Shown: positions 34,049 through 41,981 of the stretch, piece after piece
Numbering within the stretch: position 1 is the stretch's first letter
Layout of the letters: each line of letters starts with the position of its first letter
DNA from: Streptomyces sp. NBC_00690
Lineage (GTDB): Bacteria; Actinomycetota; Actinomycetes; Streptomycetales; Streptomycetaceae
Length of the DNA: 64,000 nt
Assembly (NCBI RefSeq): GCF_036226685.1
Contig: NZ_CP109009.1
Coordinates: 5,421,501-5,485,500 of the forward strand
Direction: 5' to 3'
Notes under the pieces: model-generated
Told to the model about the DNA's origin: nothing
Seen by the model: the letters and a program-made list of their open reading frames with translations, nothing else
Database searches by the model: none
Translations under genes and position numbers: made by a program

Positions 34049-35023
34049 ATGTCGCATCCCCTCACCCGTGTGCTGACCCTGCTGGAACTCCTCCAGTCCC
34101 ATGCCCGGCTCACCGGGACGGAGCTGGCCGAACGGCTGGACACCGACGTGCGCACGGTGCGCCGGTACACCGCCCACCTGCGGGAACTGGGCATCCCCGT
34201 GGAAGCCGAACGCGGCCGCCACGGCGGCTACCGACTGGCCCGCGGCTATCGCATGCCACCTTTGGTCCTCACCAACGACGAGGCCCTCGCCGTCGTCCTT
34301 GGCCTGCTCGCCGCAGAACGTTCGGGCATGGGGACGGCCGCGCCGGCCAGTGCCGGTGCCTTGGCCAAGATCGAGCGGGTGCTTCCGCACGCCCTGCGGG
34401 AACCGCTCGCCGCCATGCGGGAGACCCTGTCGTTCACCGCCAACGCAGTAATCGGGCAGGCACCCGGAACCGGCGTCCTGCTGGCACTGGCCCATGCCTC
34501 CCGCGCCCGCACGACCGTCGGTATCAGCCACCAGTCCTGGCGCCAGGAACACACCGAACGCGACATCGACCCCTACGGCGTGGTCTTCCACACCGGCCGC
34601 TGGTACGTCGTCGGCCACGACCACCTCCGCGACAGCCTGCGTACCTTCCGCATCGACCGCATCGCCTCCGTCACCTCCCGAGCCGACAGCTTCACCGCAC
34701 CCGTCGGCTTCGACCCCGTGGCCCACCTGACCTCGACCCTGGCCCAGGGGCCCTACCGCTGGCAGGTCGAGGTGACGATCCACGGCCCCCTCGATGAGAT
34801 CGCCCGCCGACTGCCGCGTTCCGTGGTGACCCTCACCGCCCAGCCCACCGGCGTCCTGATGCACGCACGGGCAGAACGGCTGGACGGCATGGCCCACCTG
34901 CTCGCCTCCCTGGAATGGCCTTTCACCATCCACCATCCCGACGAACTACGGCAGGCGCTCAAGGATCTGGCCGCCCAGCTCATTGCAGCCGCCCAGCGGG
35001 GGCCGGAAGAACTACCGCAGTAA
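34049..35023 (+). CDS. HTH/WYL-domain transcriptional regulator
   Basis: A 324-residue regulator from ATG 34049. The N-terminal HTH_11 (RVLTLLELLQSHARLTGTELAERLDTDVRTVRRYTAHLRELGIPVEAERGRHGGYRL) is followed by a WYL domain at about 140-220 (ALAHASRARTTVGISHQSW...FHTGRWYVVGHDHLRDSLRTFRIDRI) and a C-terminal WCX-like part. WYL proteins bind nucleic acid or small ligands and often govern DNA-damage and defence genes. It is divergent from the alpha/beta hydrolase of the same transposon, a very common regulator-hydrolase pair. Its TAA stop is directly followed by the ATG of the recombinase remnant. Confidence 0.9.
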   Translation: MSHPLTRVLTLLELLQSHARLTGTELAERLDTDVRTVRRYTAHLRELGIPVEAERGRHGGYRLARGYRMPPLVLTNDEALAVVLGLLAAERSGMGTAAPASAGALAKIERVLPHALREPLAAMRETLSFTANAVIGQAPGTGVLLALAHASRARTTVGISHQSWRQEHTERDIDPYGVVFHTGRWYVVGHDHLRDSLRTFRIDRIASVTSRADSFTAPVGFDPVAHLTSTLAQGPYRWQVEVTIHGPLDEIARRLPRSVVTLTAQPTGVLMHARAERLDGMAHLLASLEWPFTIHHPDELRQALKDLAAQLIAAAQRGPEELPQ

Positions 35024-35423
35024 ATGCCGGATTTACTGCGGCGTAGCCCCTACGTGATCACCGCCGCGATCGACGACCCGGCTCTGCTGGGAGTCCTGGC
35101 TGAACTGGCCGTCGCACGGGTTGACGAGATGGACGCCGACATCGAGGAGAACACCCGGCTGCCGGCCAACCCGCTCGCCTCGCCCGACGGCATCGACGGC
35201 ATCGACGGCATCGACGACATCAAGGACCTGGACGGCTGGACCCTGCACCGGCTCCGGCACAGCGCTCTGACGTACGACGCCGAGGACGGCACCTCGACCC
35301 CGATGCTGGCCCGCTCCCGCCACGCCTCCGTCCGCTCCCTGGCGAGATACGCAATGTCCCGGCGTCGACTTGGTCGCCCGGCACGTCGTCGAACGCGACC
35401 CCGCTGCACGCCGCCGCACGTAA
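35024..35423 (+). pseudogene. Tyrosine recombinase C-terminus with a frameshift
   Basis: The frame from ATG 35024 leads into GWTLHRLRHSALTYDAEDG, then PMLARSRHASVRSLARYA, with the LxxLRHS and RHAS motifs of phage-integrase family recombinases. Near 35353 the frame is lost; one frame over, PGVDLVARHVVERDPAARRR continues to a TAA at 35421-35423, the expected family end. The N-terminal ~65 residues (to the GIDGIDGIDD tract at 35189-35221) are not recognisable as an integrase. The catalytic Tyr is not distinguishable from the ARYA segment. It is a remnant, bounded on the right by the transposon end. Confidence 0.78.
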
Positions 35424-35441
35424 ATCCGAGCAGTTCAGGGC

Positions 35442-35490
35442 TTCAAGATCATCCCGTTGCCCCCTTTGGCGCGTATCTCGGTCACACCCC
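35442..35490 (-). repeat. Right terminal inverted repeat of the Tn3-like element
   Basis: Read on the minus strand from 35490 it begins GGGGTGTGACCGAGATACG and ends GATGATCTTGAA, matching the left repeat. Confidence 0.9.
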
Positions 35491-35565
35491 CGTATGCGGC
35501 CCCGGGCCCGGTGGGTCGGGTGCCCGGAGCGCGGTCTCCCGGGCCCGTGGGGCAGAATCGGGGGT

Positions 35566-36195
35566 ATGAGCAGCCCGAAGTCTCCAGTGGAGCCCACCTA
35601 CGCCGATCGTGTCTATCGATCGCTCGGCGGGATCATCGGCGGCACACTGCTGCTCGGTCTCATCACCTGGCTCGCCATCGACGCCATCGTCCGGGGCACC
35701 GGCCGCACCCCGTGGTTCGCGGTGGCCGCCGTGCTGCTGGTGGTGCCGCTGGTCGTCGCCCTCAGCCTCCGCCCCGCGGTCCTGGTCAGCGCTGACCGGG
35801 TGCTGATCCGCAATCCCTTCCGGACCGTCAACCTGCCGTGGGGCGCCATCGAGGACTTCCGCGCCGGCTACTCCAGCGAGGTCTGGACGAAGGCGGGCGG
35901 CAAGTTCCAGCTGTGGGCGGTGCCCGTGTCGCTGAGGCAGCGCAACCGCGCGGCGCGGCGCCGGGAGCGGCAGGGGAAGGCCGGGCGGGCCAACACCGTC
36001 GGCACTCAGCTGCCCGACCACGGTTCCCAGTTGGCTCCCGCCGATCAGACCATCAGCGATCTGCGGGGCCTGATCGAGCACAATGCAGGCCGGCCCACCG
36101 CCCAGGGCGAACCGCAGGTCCGCTGGGCGTTCGAGCTGATCGTCCCCGCCGTCATCGGGGCCGTGCTGATGATCGTGCTGTTCGCCATCGGATAG
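35566..36195 (+). CDS. PH-domain membrane protein
   Basis: A 209-residue protein from ATG 35566; CAGAAT 7 nt upstream suggests a leaderless transcript. Two N-terminal membrane segments (GGIIGGTLLLGLITWLAI and WFAVAAVLLVVPLVVALSL) are followed by a bacterial PH domain (LRPAVLVSADRVLIRNPFRTVNLPWGAIEDFRAGYSSEVWTKAGGKFQLWAVPVSLRQR), a basic linker and a third membrane helix at the C-terminus. Function unknown; such proteins are widespread in actinobacteria. The Tn3 element inserted about 75 bp before its start. Confidence 0.82.
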   Translation: MSSPKSPVEPTYADRVYRSLGGIIGGTLLLGLITWLAIDAIVRGTGRTPWFAVAAVLLVVPLVVALSLRPAVLVSADRVLIRNPFRTVNLPWGAIEDFRAGYSSEVWTKAGGKFQLWAVPVSLRQRNRAARRRERQGKAGRANTVGTQLPDHGSQLAPADQTISDLRGLIEHNAGRPTAQGEPQVRWAFELIVPAVIGAVLMIVLFAIG

Positions 36196-36236
36196 GGCGC
36201 GGGCTCAGCTACGGCTGTGGATACGGCTCCGGCGTG

Positions 36237-37646
36237 TCACGGAGGCCCCTTCCAGACCAGAAGCATGTAGGCGCCCGACCAGGACGACACCAGCGTCGCC
36301 GTGCCCAGCACCACCCATGCGGTGACCGTCCGCCGTGCCTGCGCCAGCCCCCGTGCCACCGGCAGGAGCAGGGGGAAGCCCGGCAGGAGGAAGCGGGCCC
36401 GGGGGAAGTACACCCCCGCGCTGCCCAGCACCACCACCAGCAGTACCCCGGTGAAGAGCAGCAGTGCGAGGGGCTGTCGGTCCGTGACACCCAGGACGAA
36501 CAGCACCGCCGAGAGGACCAGCACGGTCGAGACGAGCAGCAGGAAGAGCGGTGGGCCGCCCGCGTACAGGAACTGCTGTCGTAGTTCCAGCAGGGTCGCC
36601 CGGCCGCCGTCCCACTCGTTCTTCCAGAGCCGCTGGACGGCGAAGTATCCGTCGAGTCGCCCCACCCGTAGGCCCACCCAGCCCAGGAAAGCCAGCCAGC
36701 CCAGCGGAGCGATCAGCCCACCGGTCACCGCAGGCCAGCGCCCTCCCGGCGGGGACCGGCGGGCCGCCAGGGCCGCCGCCACCGTCACCGCCGCGGCGAC
36801 CGCGATCCCCGTCGGCCGGGTCAGACCCGCGAGTGACGCCAGCGTCCCCGCCCACAGCCAGCGGCCCGTCAGCACCGCGTACAGGGTCCAGGCGGCCAGT
36901 GCGGTGAAGGGCGACTCGGTGTAGCCCATCCACTGCACGATCCCGACCGGCAGCGCCCCCCACAGGACGGTGAGGACGGTCCCCGTGCGCCGGCCGTAGA
37001 GGCGTGCCCCGACCGCGAACACCCCCCACGCGGCGATGAACGAGCAACCGATCGCCAGGGCCAGCCCCACCGAGGCGCGGGAGCCGGGAGTCACCGCCGC
37101 CAGGGCCTTCACCAGCAGCGGGTAGAGGGGGAAGAAGGCCAGGTTGTTCTCGTTGATGCGGGTGCCGAGGGTGTCGGTGTAGCCGTGATCGGCGATGCCC
37201 AGATACCAGTTCGAGTCCCAGGACGCGGCCAGGGTCCGCCAGACGCCGTCGCCGGTTGCTGCGGAGAGCCGGACCAGCACGGCGAGGCCGCACAGCCGCA
37301 CCGCCAGATAGCCGCCGAGGGCCGGCGCCGCGTACCGAAGCGATCGCAGCAGTCGTCCGCGGACCCCCGGCGTGGCGCCGCCTCCCGGGGCCGGGGGCCG
37401 ACGGGAGGCGGGGACGAAGGCACGGATGGTCGCGGCGGGGGACAACGGCGGCTGCTCCTCGGAATCCGGAGGGACTGAATCCGTGGGACTACCGGGCCAC
37501 CATTGCCCGCGGGGGCCACCCAGCGGGCCGCGCTCCGGTGGAGCCGGACGAGATTCACCCGTACGGTCCGCCGCACGAGGTGCCGTGTGAGCGGCTGTTC
37601 GGGACGGCCTCGCAGGGCCCGGAAGCGCCTGGCGGACAGGGCCCAA
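36237..37646 (-). CDS. GT-C type membrane mannosyltransferase (PIG-V/Gpi18-like)
   Basis: A protein of up to 469 residues with about nine or ten membrane segments after a ~95-residue Pro-rich N-terminus; the true start may be inside it. The first extracytoplasmic loop reads ASWDSNWYLGIADHGY, the WD...WY pattern of PIG-V and related GT-C enzymes that add mannose from a polyprenyl donor outside the membrane. Also NLAFFPLYPLL and GYTESPFTALAAW. The acceptor is unknown; protein O-mannosylation or lipid glycosylation is possible. Confidence 0.75.
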   Translation of the reverse strand: MGPVRQALPGPARPSRTAAHTAPRAADRTGESRPAPPERGPLGGPRGQWWPGSPTDSVPPDSEEQPPLSPAATIRAFVPASRRPPAPGGGATPGVRGRLLRSLRYAAPALGGYLAVRLCGLAVLVRLSAATGDGVWRTLAASWDSNWYLGIADHGYTDTLGTRINENNLAFFPLYPLLVKALAAVTPGSRASVGLALAIGCSFIAAWGVFAVGARLYGRRTGTVLTVLWGALPVGIVQWMGYTESPFTALAAWTLYAVLTGRWLWAGTLASLAGLTRPTGIAVAAAVTVAAALAARRSPPGGRWPAVTGGLIAPLGWLAFLGWVGLRVGRLDGYFAVQRLWKNEWDGGRATLLELRQQFLYAGGPPLFLLLVSTVLVLSAVLFVLGVTDRQPLALLLFTGVLLVVVLGSAGVYFPRARFLLPGFPLLLPVARGLAQARRTVTAWVVLGTATLVSSWSGAYMLLVWKGPP

Positions 37647-37665
37647 GGAGCGAGTGCGGAGGTGC

Positions 37666-38034
37666 CTAAAGAGCGTGGTGGGGCAGCGGGACGCCGTGGG
37701 CCGCGAACGCCTCGGTGAAACCGACGTACTCGTCGACGGTCAGCCGGTCGCGCTTCCAGATCGCCTGGGCGGTCTGCGTCGTACGGGAGATGGCCGACCG
37801 CAGGCCGCCCGGGCGGCCTGCGCTGAGCTCCGTGCAGCGAGGGGCGAAGGCGTCGCGGACCTGCTTGTTCAGTGCGCTGAACTGTGCGGCGGAGAGCTTC
37901 GGGACGGCGGAAGGGTCGTACACACCCGAAGCCACCGCGGTGGCGGCGGCCTGCCGGATGGTGTCCAGCGTCCGCTCGGGCAGCCCGGACGCCGCGGCGA
38001 CGAAGGCCGCCACCTCAGGGGGAACCGTGGACAT
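37666..38034 (-). CDS. Conserved hypothetical protein, 122 aa
   Basis: Starts at ATG 38034, MSTVPPEVAAFVAAASGLPERTLDTIRQAAATAVASGVYDP. Predicted mostly helical, soluble, with no domain that I recognise. Lies between the GT-C gene and the phospho-sugar mutase on the same strand; 62 bp separate it from the mutase stop. Confidence 0.65.
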   Translation of the reverse strand: MSTVPPEVAAFVAAASGLPERTLDTIRQAAATAVASGVYDPSAVPKLSAAQFSALNKQVRDAFAPRCTELSAGRPGGLRSAISRTTQTAQAIWKRDRLTVDEYVGFTEAFAAHGVPLPHHAL

Positions 38035-38096
38035 GCGCCCACGGTAACCGGTGGACGAGGCGGCGGACTCCGGTCGTCACGGTCCTGACGACAGGG

Positions 38097-39773
38097 CTAC
38101 AGGCCGGCCGCCGTCGCGAAGTCCCGCTTGAGTGCGGCGAGGAGATCCGCTGCGCGCGCCCGGGCGGCTGGCAGACCGTCCGCGCCCGTCACCGGGACCA
38201 CGACCTCCAGATAGCACTTGAGCTTGGGCTCGGTACCGCTCGGTCGGACGATCACCCGGGCCGTGAACTCACCGTCCAGGTAGTACCGCAGACCGTCCGT
38301 CGGCGGCAGTTTCGCCGAACCCTCGGACAGGTCCTCGGCGCTCGTGACCCTCAGTCCGGCAAGCTCGGTCGGGGGCTGTTCCCGCAGGGTGCGCAGGGCT
38401 TCGGCGATCACACCCAGGTCGTCCACCCGCACCGACAACTGGTCCGTGGCGTGCAGGCCGTGCTCCAGGGCGAGGTCGTCCAGGAGATCGGTGAGCTCAC
38501 GCCCCTCCTCCTTGAGCACCGACGCCAGTTCGGTGACCAACAGGGCGGCCGTGATGCCGTCCTTGTCACGCACGCCGTCGGGGTCCACGCAGTAGCCGAG
38601 GGCTTCCTCATAGCCGTAGCGCAGGCCCTCGACGCGGGCGATCCACTTGAAGCCGGTCAGCGTCTCCTCGTACGGCAGCCCGGCCGCGTCCGCGATCCGG
38701 CCCAGCAGGGACGAGGAGACGATCGACTCGGCGAAGGTGCCGCGCGCCCCGGACCGTACGAGATGGGCTGCGAGCAGGGCGCCCACCTCGTCACCGCGCA
38801 GCATCCGCCAGCCGGCCGCGGCGCTGCTGTCGGGCACCGCCACCGCGCAGCGGTCCGCGTCCGGGTCATTGGCGATGATGAGGTCCGGGGCCGCCCGGCG
38901 CGCGGTCGCGAAGGACAGGTCCATCGCCCCCGGCTCCTCCGGATTGGGGAATGCGACCGTCGGGAACGCCGGATCGGGCTCCGCCTGCTCGGCCACCAGT
39001 ACGGGGGTGGGGAAGCCGGCCCGGGCGAACGCCGCGAGCAGCACATCCTTGCCCACGCCGTGCATCGCCGTGTAGACGACCTCTGCGGTGCGGGGGCTGC
39101 CCTCGGTGAGGACCGCGTCGGTACGGGCCAGATAGGCGTTCAGCACCTCGTCCCCGAGGGTCGCCCAGCCCGCCTCGGCCAGCGGCACGTCGTACAGGCT
39201 GCGGATCGCGGCGATCTCGGCGGCGATCTCCACGTCCGCGGGCGGCACGATCTGCGAGCCGTCACCGAGGTAGACCTTGTAGCCGTTGTCCCGCGGCGGA
39301 TTGTGACTCGCCGTCACCTCCACGCCGGCCACCGCGCCCAGCTCCCTTATGGCGAACGCCAGGACGGGCGTCGGCAACGGCCGGGGCAGGACCGCGGCGC
39401 GCAGCCCGGCCGCAACCATGACGGCGGCCGTGTCCCGGGCGAAGTCGGCGGACTTGTACCGGGCGTCGTATCCGATGACGACGAGACCGCTGCTCTTCGG
39501 ATGGGGCGCGTACTCCCCGTGGCCCTGGGCGCGCAGATAGGCGGCGAGCCCGGCGGCAGCCCGGATGACGACGGCGCGGTTCATCCGCATCGGGCCCGCG
39601 CCCAACTCGCCGCGCAGCCCGGCCGTCCCGAACTGGAGCGTCCCGCTGAAGCGCGCCGCCAACTCGTCCAGCCGCTCCCCTTCGATCAGCGCGGCCAGTT
39701 CGGCCCGTGTCTCGGGGTCCGGGTCCTCCGCGAGCCACGTCCGGGCTCGGGCGATGAGGTCCTGCTGCTGCAC
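38097..39773 (-). CDS. Phospho-sugar mutase (PmmB-like alpha-D-phosphohexomutase)
   Basis: A 558-residue mutase from GTG 39773 with a GGAG upstream. The active-site serine loop TASHNPPRDNGYK (about 145-157), metal loop NDPDADRC, sugar-binding GDE (RGDEVGA) and phosphate-binding PSGTEPKLK near the C-terminus are all intact. The length matches the long group of phosphomannomutase/phosphoglucomutases, and the gene next to purine nucleoside phosphorylase corresponds to M. tuberculosis pmmB. Because no dedicated phosphopentomutase is seen in the window, it might interconvert (deoxy)ribose-1- and -5-phosphate; that is inference only. Upstream are 420 non-coding nt. Confidence 0.92.
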   Translation of the reverse strand: MQQQDLIARARTWLAEDPDPETRAELAALIEGERLDELAARFSGTLQFGTAGLRGELGAGPMRMNRAVVIRAAAGLAAYLRAQGHGEYAPHPKSSGLVVIGYDARYKSADFARDTAAVMVAAGLRAAVLPRPLPTPVLAFAIRELGAVAGVEVTASHNPPRDNGYKVYLGDGSQIVPPADVEIAAEIAAIRSLYDVPLAEAGWATLGDEVLNAYLARTDAVLTEGSPRTAEVVYTAMHGVGKDVLLAAFARAGFPTPVLVAEQAEPDPAFPTVAFPNPEEPGAMDLSFATARRAAPDLIIANDPDADRCAVAVPDSSAAAGWRMLRGDEVGALLAAHLVRSGARGTFAESIVSSSLLGRIADAAGLPYEETLTGFKWIARVEGLRYGYEEALGYCVDPDGVRDKDGITAALLVTELASVLKEEGRELTDLLDDLALEHGLHATDQLSVRVDDLGVIAEALRTLREQPPTELAGLRVTSAEDLSEGSAKLPPTDGLRYYLDGEFTARVIVRPSGTEPKLKCYLEVVVPVTGADGLPAARARAADLLAALKRDFATAAGL

Positions 39774-40196
39774 GGTCGCTCCGCCTCTCGATGATCTGTG
39801 TGGATCTGATCCGGCTGGGACCGGGTCCGATGGGGACGTGATCCGTAGAGGACTCGGTCCGGGTGGGATGTGATCCGGGTGGGACTGAAGACTCTTCGGG
39901 GTCGCTCGGTGGGGGCGGGCAGGGCCAGTCTGTTCGTGATCGCGGCGCCCGTGCGGTGGACCCGCGTCCATTCGCCCCCGGATGTCGCTGATCGGTCGGC
40001 GGTCTCGCGCTGTGCTTCGGGAGCTGGGGCGTGCCGGACCGGCCGGGGGCGGTCGGTGCGGCCGACCGCTGCCCGGCGTACGTGTGCGGGGACCGCTGTG
40101 TGCACTACCCGGTTCCTGCTACCCGGCCCGGTGCCGTCCCACGCGTGGGGTGAGGAGTCCTGGGGCGGGACTGCCACGGCCCGTCCTGGATCCGCA
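39774..40196. other. 423-nt spacer between PNP and the mutase, with GATCCG-rich repeats
   Basis: Contains several imperfect repeats of TGATCCGG(G/C)TGGGA (about 39807, 39840 and 39870) close to the mutase start, then no feature that I recognise. A long plus-strand frame crosses the region but looks like an antisense shadow. Confidence 0.45.
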
Positions 40197-41027
40197 CTAG
40201 ATGCGGTCGAGCACCCGGGTCAGCAGCTCACCCATGCGGGCCGCGGAGTCCCTGCCGGCCTGGAGCACCTCTTCGTGGTTCAACGGCTCACCGGACAGAC
40301 CCGCTGCCAGATTGGTGACCAGGGAGATCCCGAGCACCTCGGCGCCCGCCTCGCGGGCCGCGATGGCCTCCAGCACGGTCGACATGCCCACCAGGTCGCC
40401 GCCCATCACACGGACCATGTTGATCTCGGCGGGCGTCTCGTAGTGCGGTCCGGTGAACTGTACGTAGACCCCCTCTTCCAGCGAGGAGTCGATCTCCTTG
40501 CACAGCGCGCGCAGCCGCGGCGAGTACACGTCGGTCAGGTCCACGAAGTTCGCGCCCACGATCGGCGAGGCCGCCGTGAGGTTGATGTGGTCGCTGATCA
40601 GTACGGGCTGACCGGGGCTCATGCCCTCGCGCAGCCCGCCACAGCCGTTGGTCAGCACCACGGTCTTGCAGCCGGCGGACACCGCCGTGCGCACACCGTG
40701 CGCGACCGCGGCGACGCCCCGGCCCTCGTAGAAGTGCGTACGGCCGAGGAAGACCAGCACCCGCTTGGGGCCGATGCGGTACGAGCGGATCTTGCCGCCG
40801 TGGCCCTGGACGGCGGGCGGCGGGAAGCCGGGCAGCTCGGTGACCGGGAACTCGGCCTCCGGCGAACCGAGGGCGTCCACGGCGGGTGCCCAGCCGGAGC
40901 CCATCACCAGGGCGACGTCGTGGGTCTCGGCGCCGGTCAGTTCGCGCAGTCGCGCGGCGGCGGCATCGGCCATGTCGAGGGGAGAGGCGGTAGCGCCGTT
41001 GGTATCCGGCTTCACAGTTGCGTTCAC
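40197..41027 (-). CDS. Purine nucleoside phosphorylase (trimeric class)
   Basis: A 276-residue enzyme from GTG 41027, 7 nt after the -10 TACCCT, so probably leaderless. Motifs of the low-molecular-mass trimeric PNPs are clear: [14 protein letters not shown] (phosphate), [37 protein letters not shown] and [15 protein letters not shown], ending with SLVTNLAAG. It phosphorolyses inosine, deoxyinosine and guanosine to base and (deoxy)ribose-1-phosphate, taking over from adenosine deaminase. An exact nucleoside operator lies upstream. It corresponds to M. tuberculosis deoD. Confidence 0.94.
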   Translation of the reverse strand: MNATVKPDTNGATASPLDMADAAAARLRELTGAETHDVALVMGSGWAPAVDALGSPEAEFPVTELPGFPPPAVQGHGGKIRSYRIGPKRVLVFLGRTHFYEGRGVAAVAHGVRTAVSAGCKTVVLTNGCGGLREGMSPGQPVLISDHINLTAASPIVGANFVDLTDVYSPRLRALCKEIDSSLEEGVYVQFTGPHYETPAEINMVRVMGGDLVGMSTVLEAIAAREAGAEVLGISLVTNLAAGLSGEPLNHEEVLQAGRDSAARMGELLTRVLDRI

Positions 41028-41034
41028 GCGAATG

Positions 41035-41040
41035 AGGGTA
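41035..41040 (-). promoter_or_regulatory. -10 element of the PNP gene (leaderless)
   Basis: TACCCT on the minus strand, seven nt before GTG 41027; no ribosome-binding site in between. Confidence 0.6.
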
Positions 41041-41052
41041 GCCGGAGATTCC

Positions 41053-41064
41053 CTACGCGCGTAG
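41053..41064. promoter_or_regulatory. Nucleoside-regulon operator, copy 6 (PNP)
   Basis: An exact CTACGCGCGTAG palindrome, 12 bp upstream of the PNP -10, in the spacer between -35 and -10 positions. Confidence 0.87.
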
Positions 41065-41238
41065 ATGTTGTGGCCATCGCCTCCCGGATCGTTGTGTTGT
41101 CGTTTCCGGCGAGCGGTGTCGGGCGGGCGGGTGGCCGGGGACCGCTCGGGCCTCGGGGGGGCGGCCCGACTCCCGTCGGCGTTGGCCTGATCGCCCCCCT
41201 CCGAGGAACGCCGGCAACCGGCCGCGCGTTCGTCCGCC

Positions 41239-41634
41239 ATGAGCGTGGCGTGGCAGGTGGCCGGGGGAGCCCTCGGCCTGATCGCTGCCCTGTTCCTGGT
41301 GGACAGGGCTCTCCTGGCGATGGAAGCCAGGGGCTGGATCTACTGGCGCCGTCGCAAGGGCTTGTCCGCGTTGGGGGTCGATTTCCTCCAGGAGGGCGAC
41401 CCCGCGGCGCGGGCGGTCGTGCGGGGCATGGAGCAGGAGCGGGTGCGCAAGAGCGTGCGACCGGCGGACGAGCCCCAGCCCGTGCGGGTGGACCTGGAGA
41501 CGGGAGTGGTGCGCATCCGCACCCGGCCTGCCCGAGGTGGGGGAGGGGAGTCGGCGGAGGTCGCGCCGCGATCGGGAAGCCGACGACATTCGGCCGAGTA
41601 CCGTCCAGAGTCGTCCGACGGAGGTGCAGCGTGA
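41239..41634 (+). CDS. Hypothetical single-pass membrane protein
   Basis: A 131-residue protein: one N-terminal membrane helix ([22 protein letters not shown]), then a basic cytoplasmic part [37 protein letters not shown] and a disordered tail. Overlaps the next gene at its stop. Function unknown. Confidence 0.65.
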   Translation: MSVAWQVAGGALGLIAALFLVDRALLAMEARGWIYWRRRKGLSALGVDFLQEGDPAARAVVRGMEQERVRKSVRPADEPQPVRVDLETGVVRIRTRPARGGGGESAEVAPRSGSRRHSAEYRPESSDGGAA

Positions 41635-41981
41635 TGGGAGAGGCCGTTTCCCTGCTGGTGATCGCAGGCGCCCTCGCCGTGGTCATGGGCTTCTTCACCT
41701 GGCTGGCATCGATCGTGCGCCGACGGGGTGCGGCCGGTACGGCCATCAGTGCGGCCCTCGCTTCGTACGACGAGGCATTTCGGGTGACCGCACATGAATC
41801 GCACTACGAGATTCGGGCGCAGACCGAGCGCAAGGCGCCGGCCCCGTCGCCTGACGATCCTTGGCGTTCGGTCGCCGATGTCGACCGCCGGTCGAACGAG
41901 CCGGCGCGGCGATCGCGTCGGCCACGGTCGCGTCGGCGCTGGTGGGGCGGGCGCAGACCGGGGCGCGGCCCCCGTGGGTGA
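41634..41981 (+). CDS. Hypothetical membrane-anchored protein
   Basis: A 115-residue protein from ATG 41634 (GTG 41631 is one codon earlier and has GGAGGT 5 nt upstream). One N-terminal membrane helix (SLLVIAGALAVVMGFFTWLASIV), a short conserved-looking segment ALASYDEAFRVTAHESHYEIRAQ and an Arg-rich C-terminus. Its start overlaps the previous stop, so the two form a coupled pair. A small hairpin CCGCAC-TTG-GTGCGG (41992-42006) follows. Confidence 0.65.
   Translation: MGEAVSLLVIAGALAVVMGFFTWLASIVRRRGAAGTAISAALASYDEAFRVTAHESHYEIRAQTERKAPAPSPDDPWRSVADVDRRSNEPARRSRRPRSRRRWWGGRRPGRGPRG

Larger units (their letters stand above)
31464..35495. mobile_element. Decayed Tn3-family transposon with intact cargo
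   Basis: The left end at 31470 and the right end at 35490 are inverted repeats of about 48 bp that begin GGGGTGTGACC, as Tn3-family ends begin with a G run. CGTAT is found on both sides (31464-31468 and 35491-35495), a candidate 5-bp target duplication; on the left one extra T separates it from the G run. Inside are a deleted Tn3 transposase, an AlkZ-like gene, an alpha/beta hydrolase, a WYL regulator and a frameshifted tyrosine recombinase. It sits between the terminator of the FG-GAP gene and the promoter of a PH-domain gene, a neutral target. It cannot move by itself. Confidence 0.82.

Noticed and set aside
39870..41981. A 703-residue plus-strand frame across the PNP gene
   Set aside because: It is antisense to PNP and then runs into a small membrane gene; only the end (from 41634) is supported.
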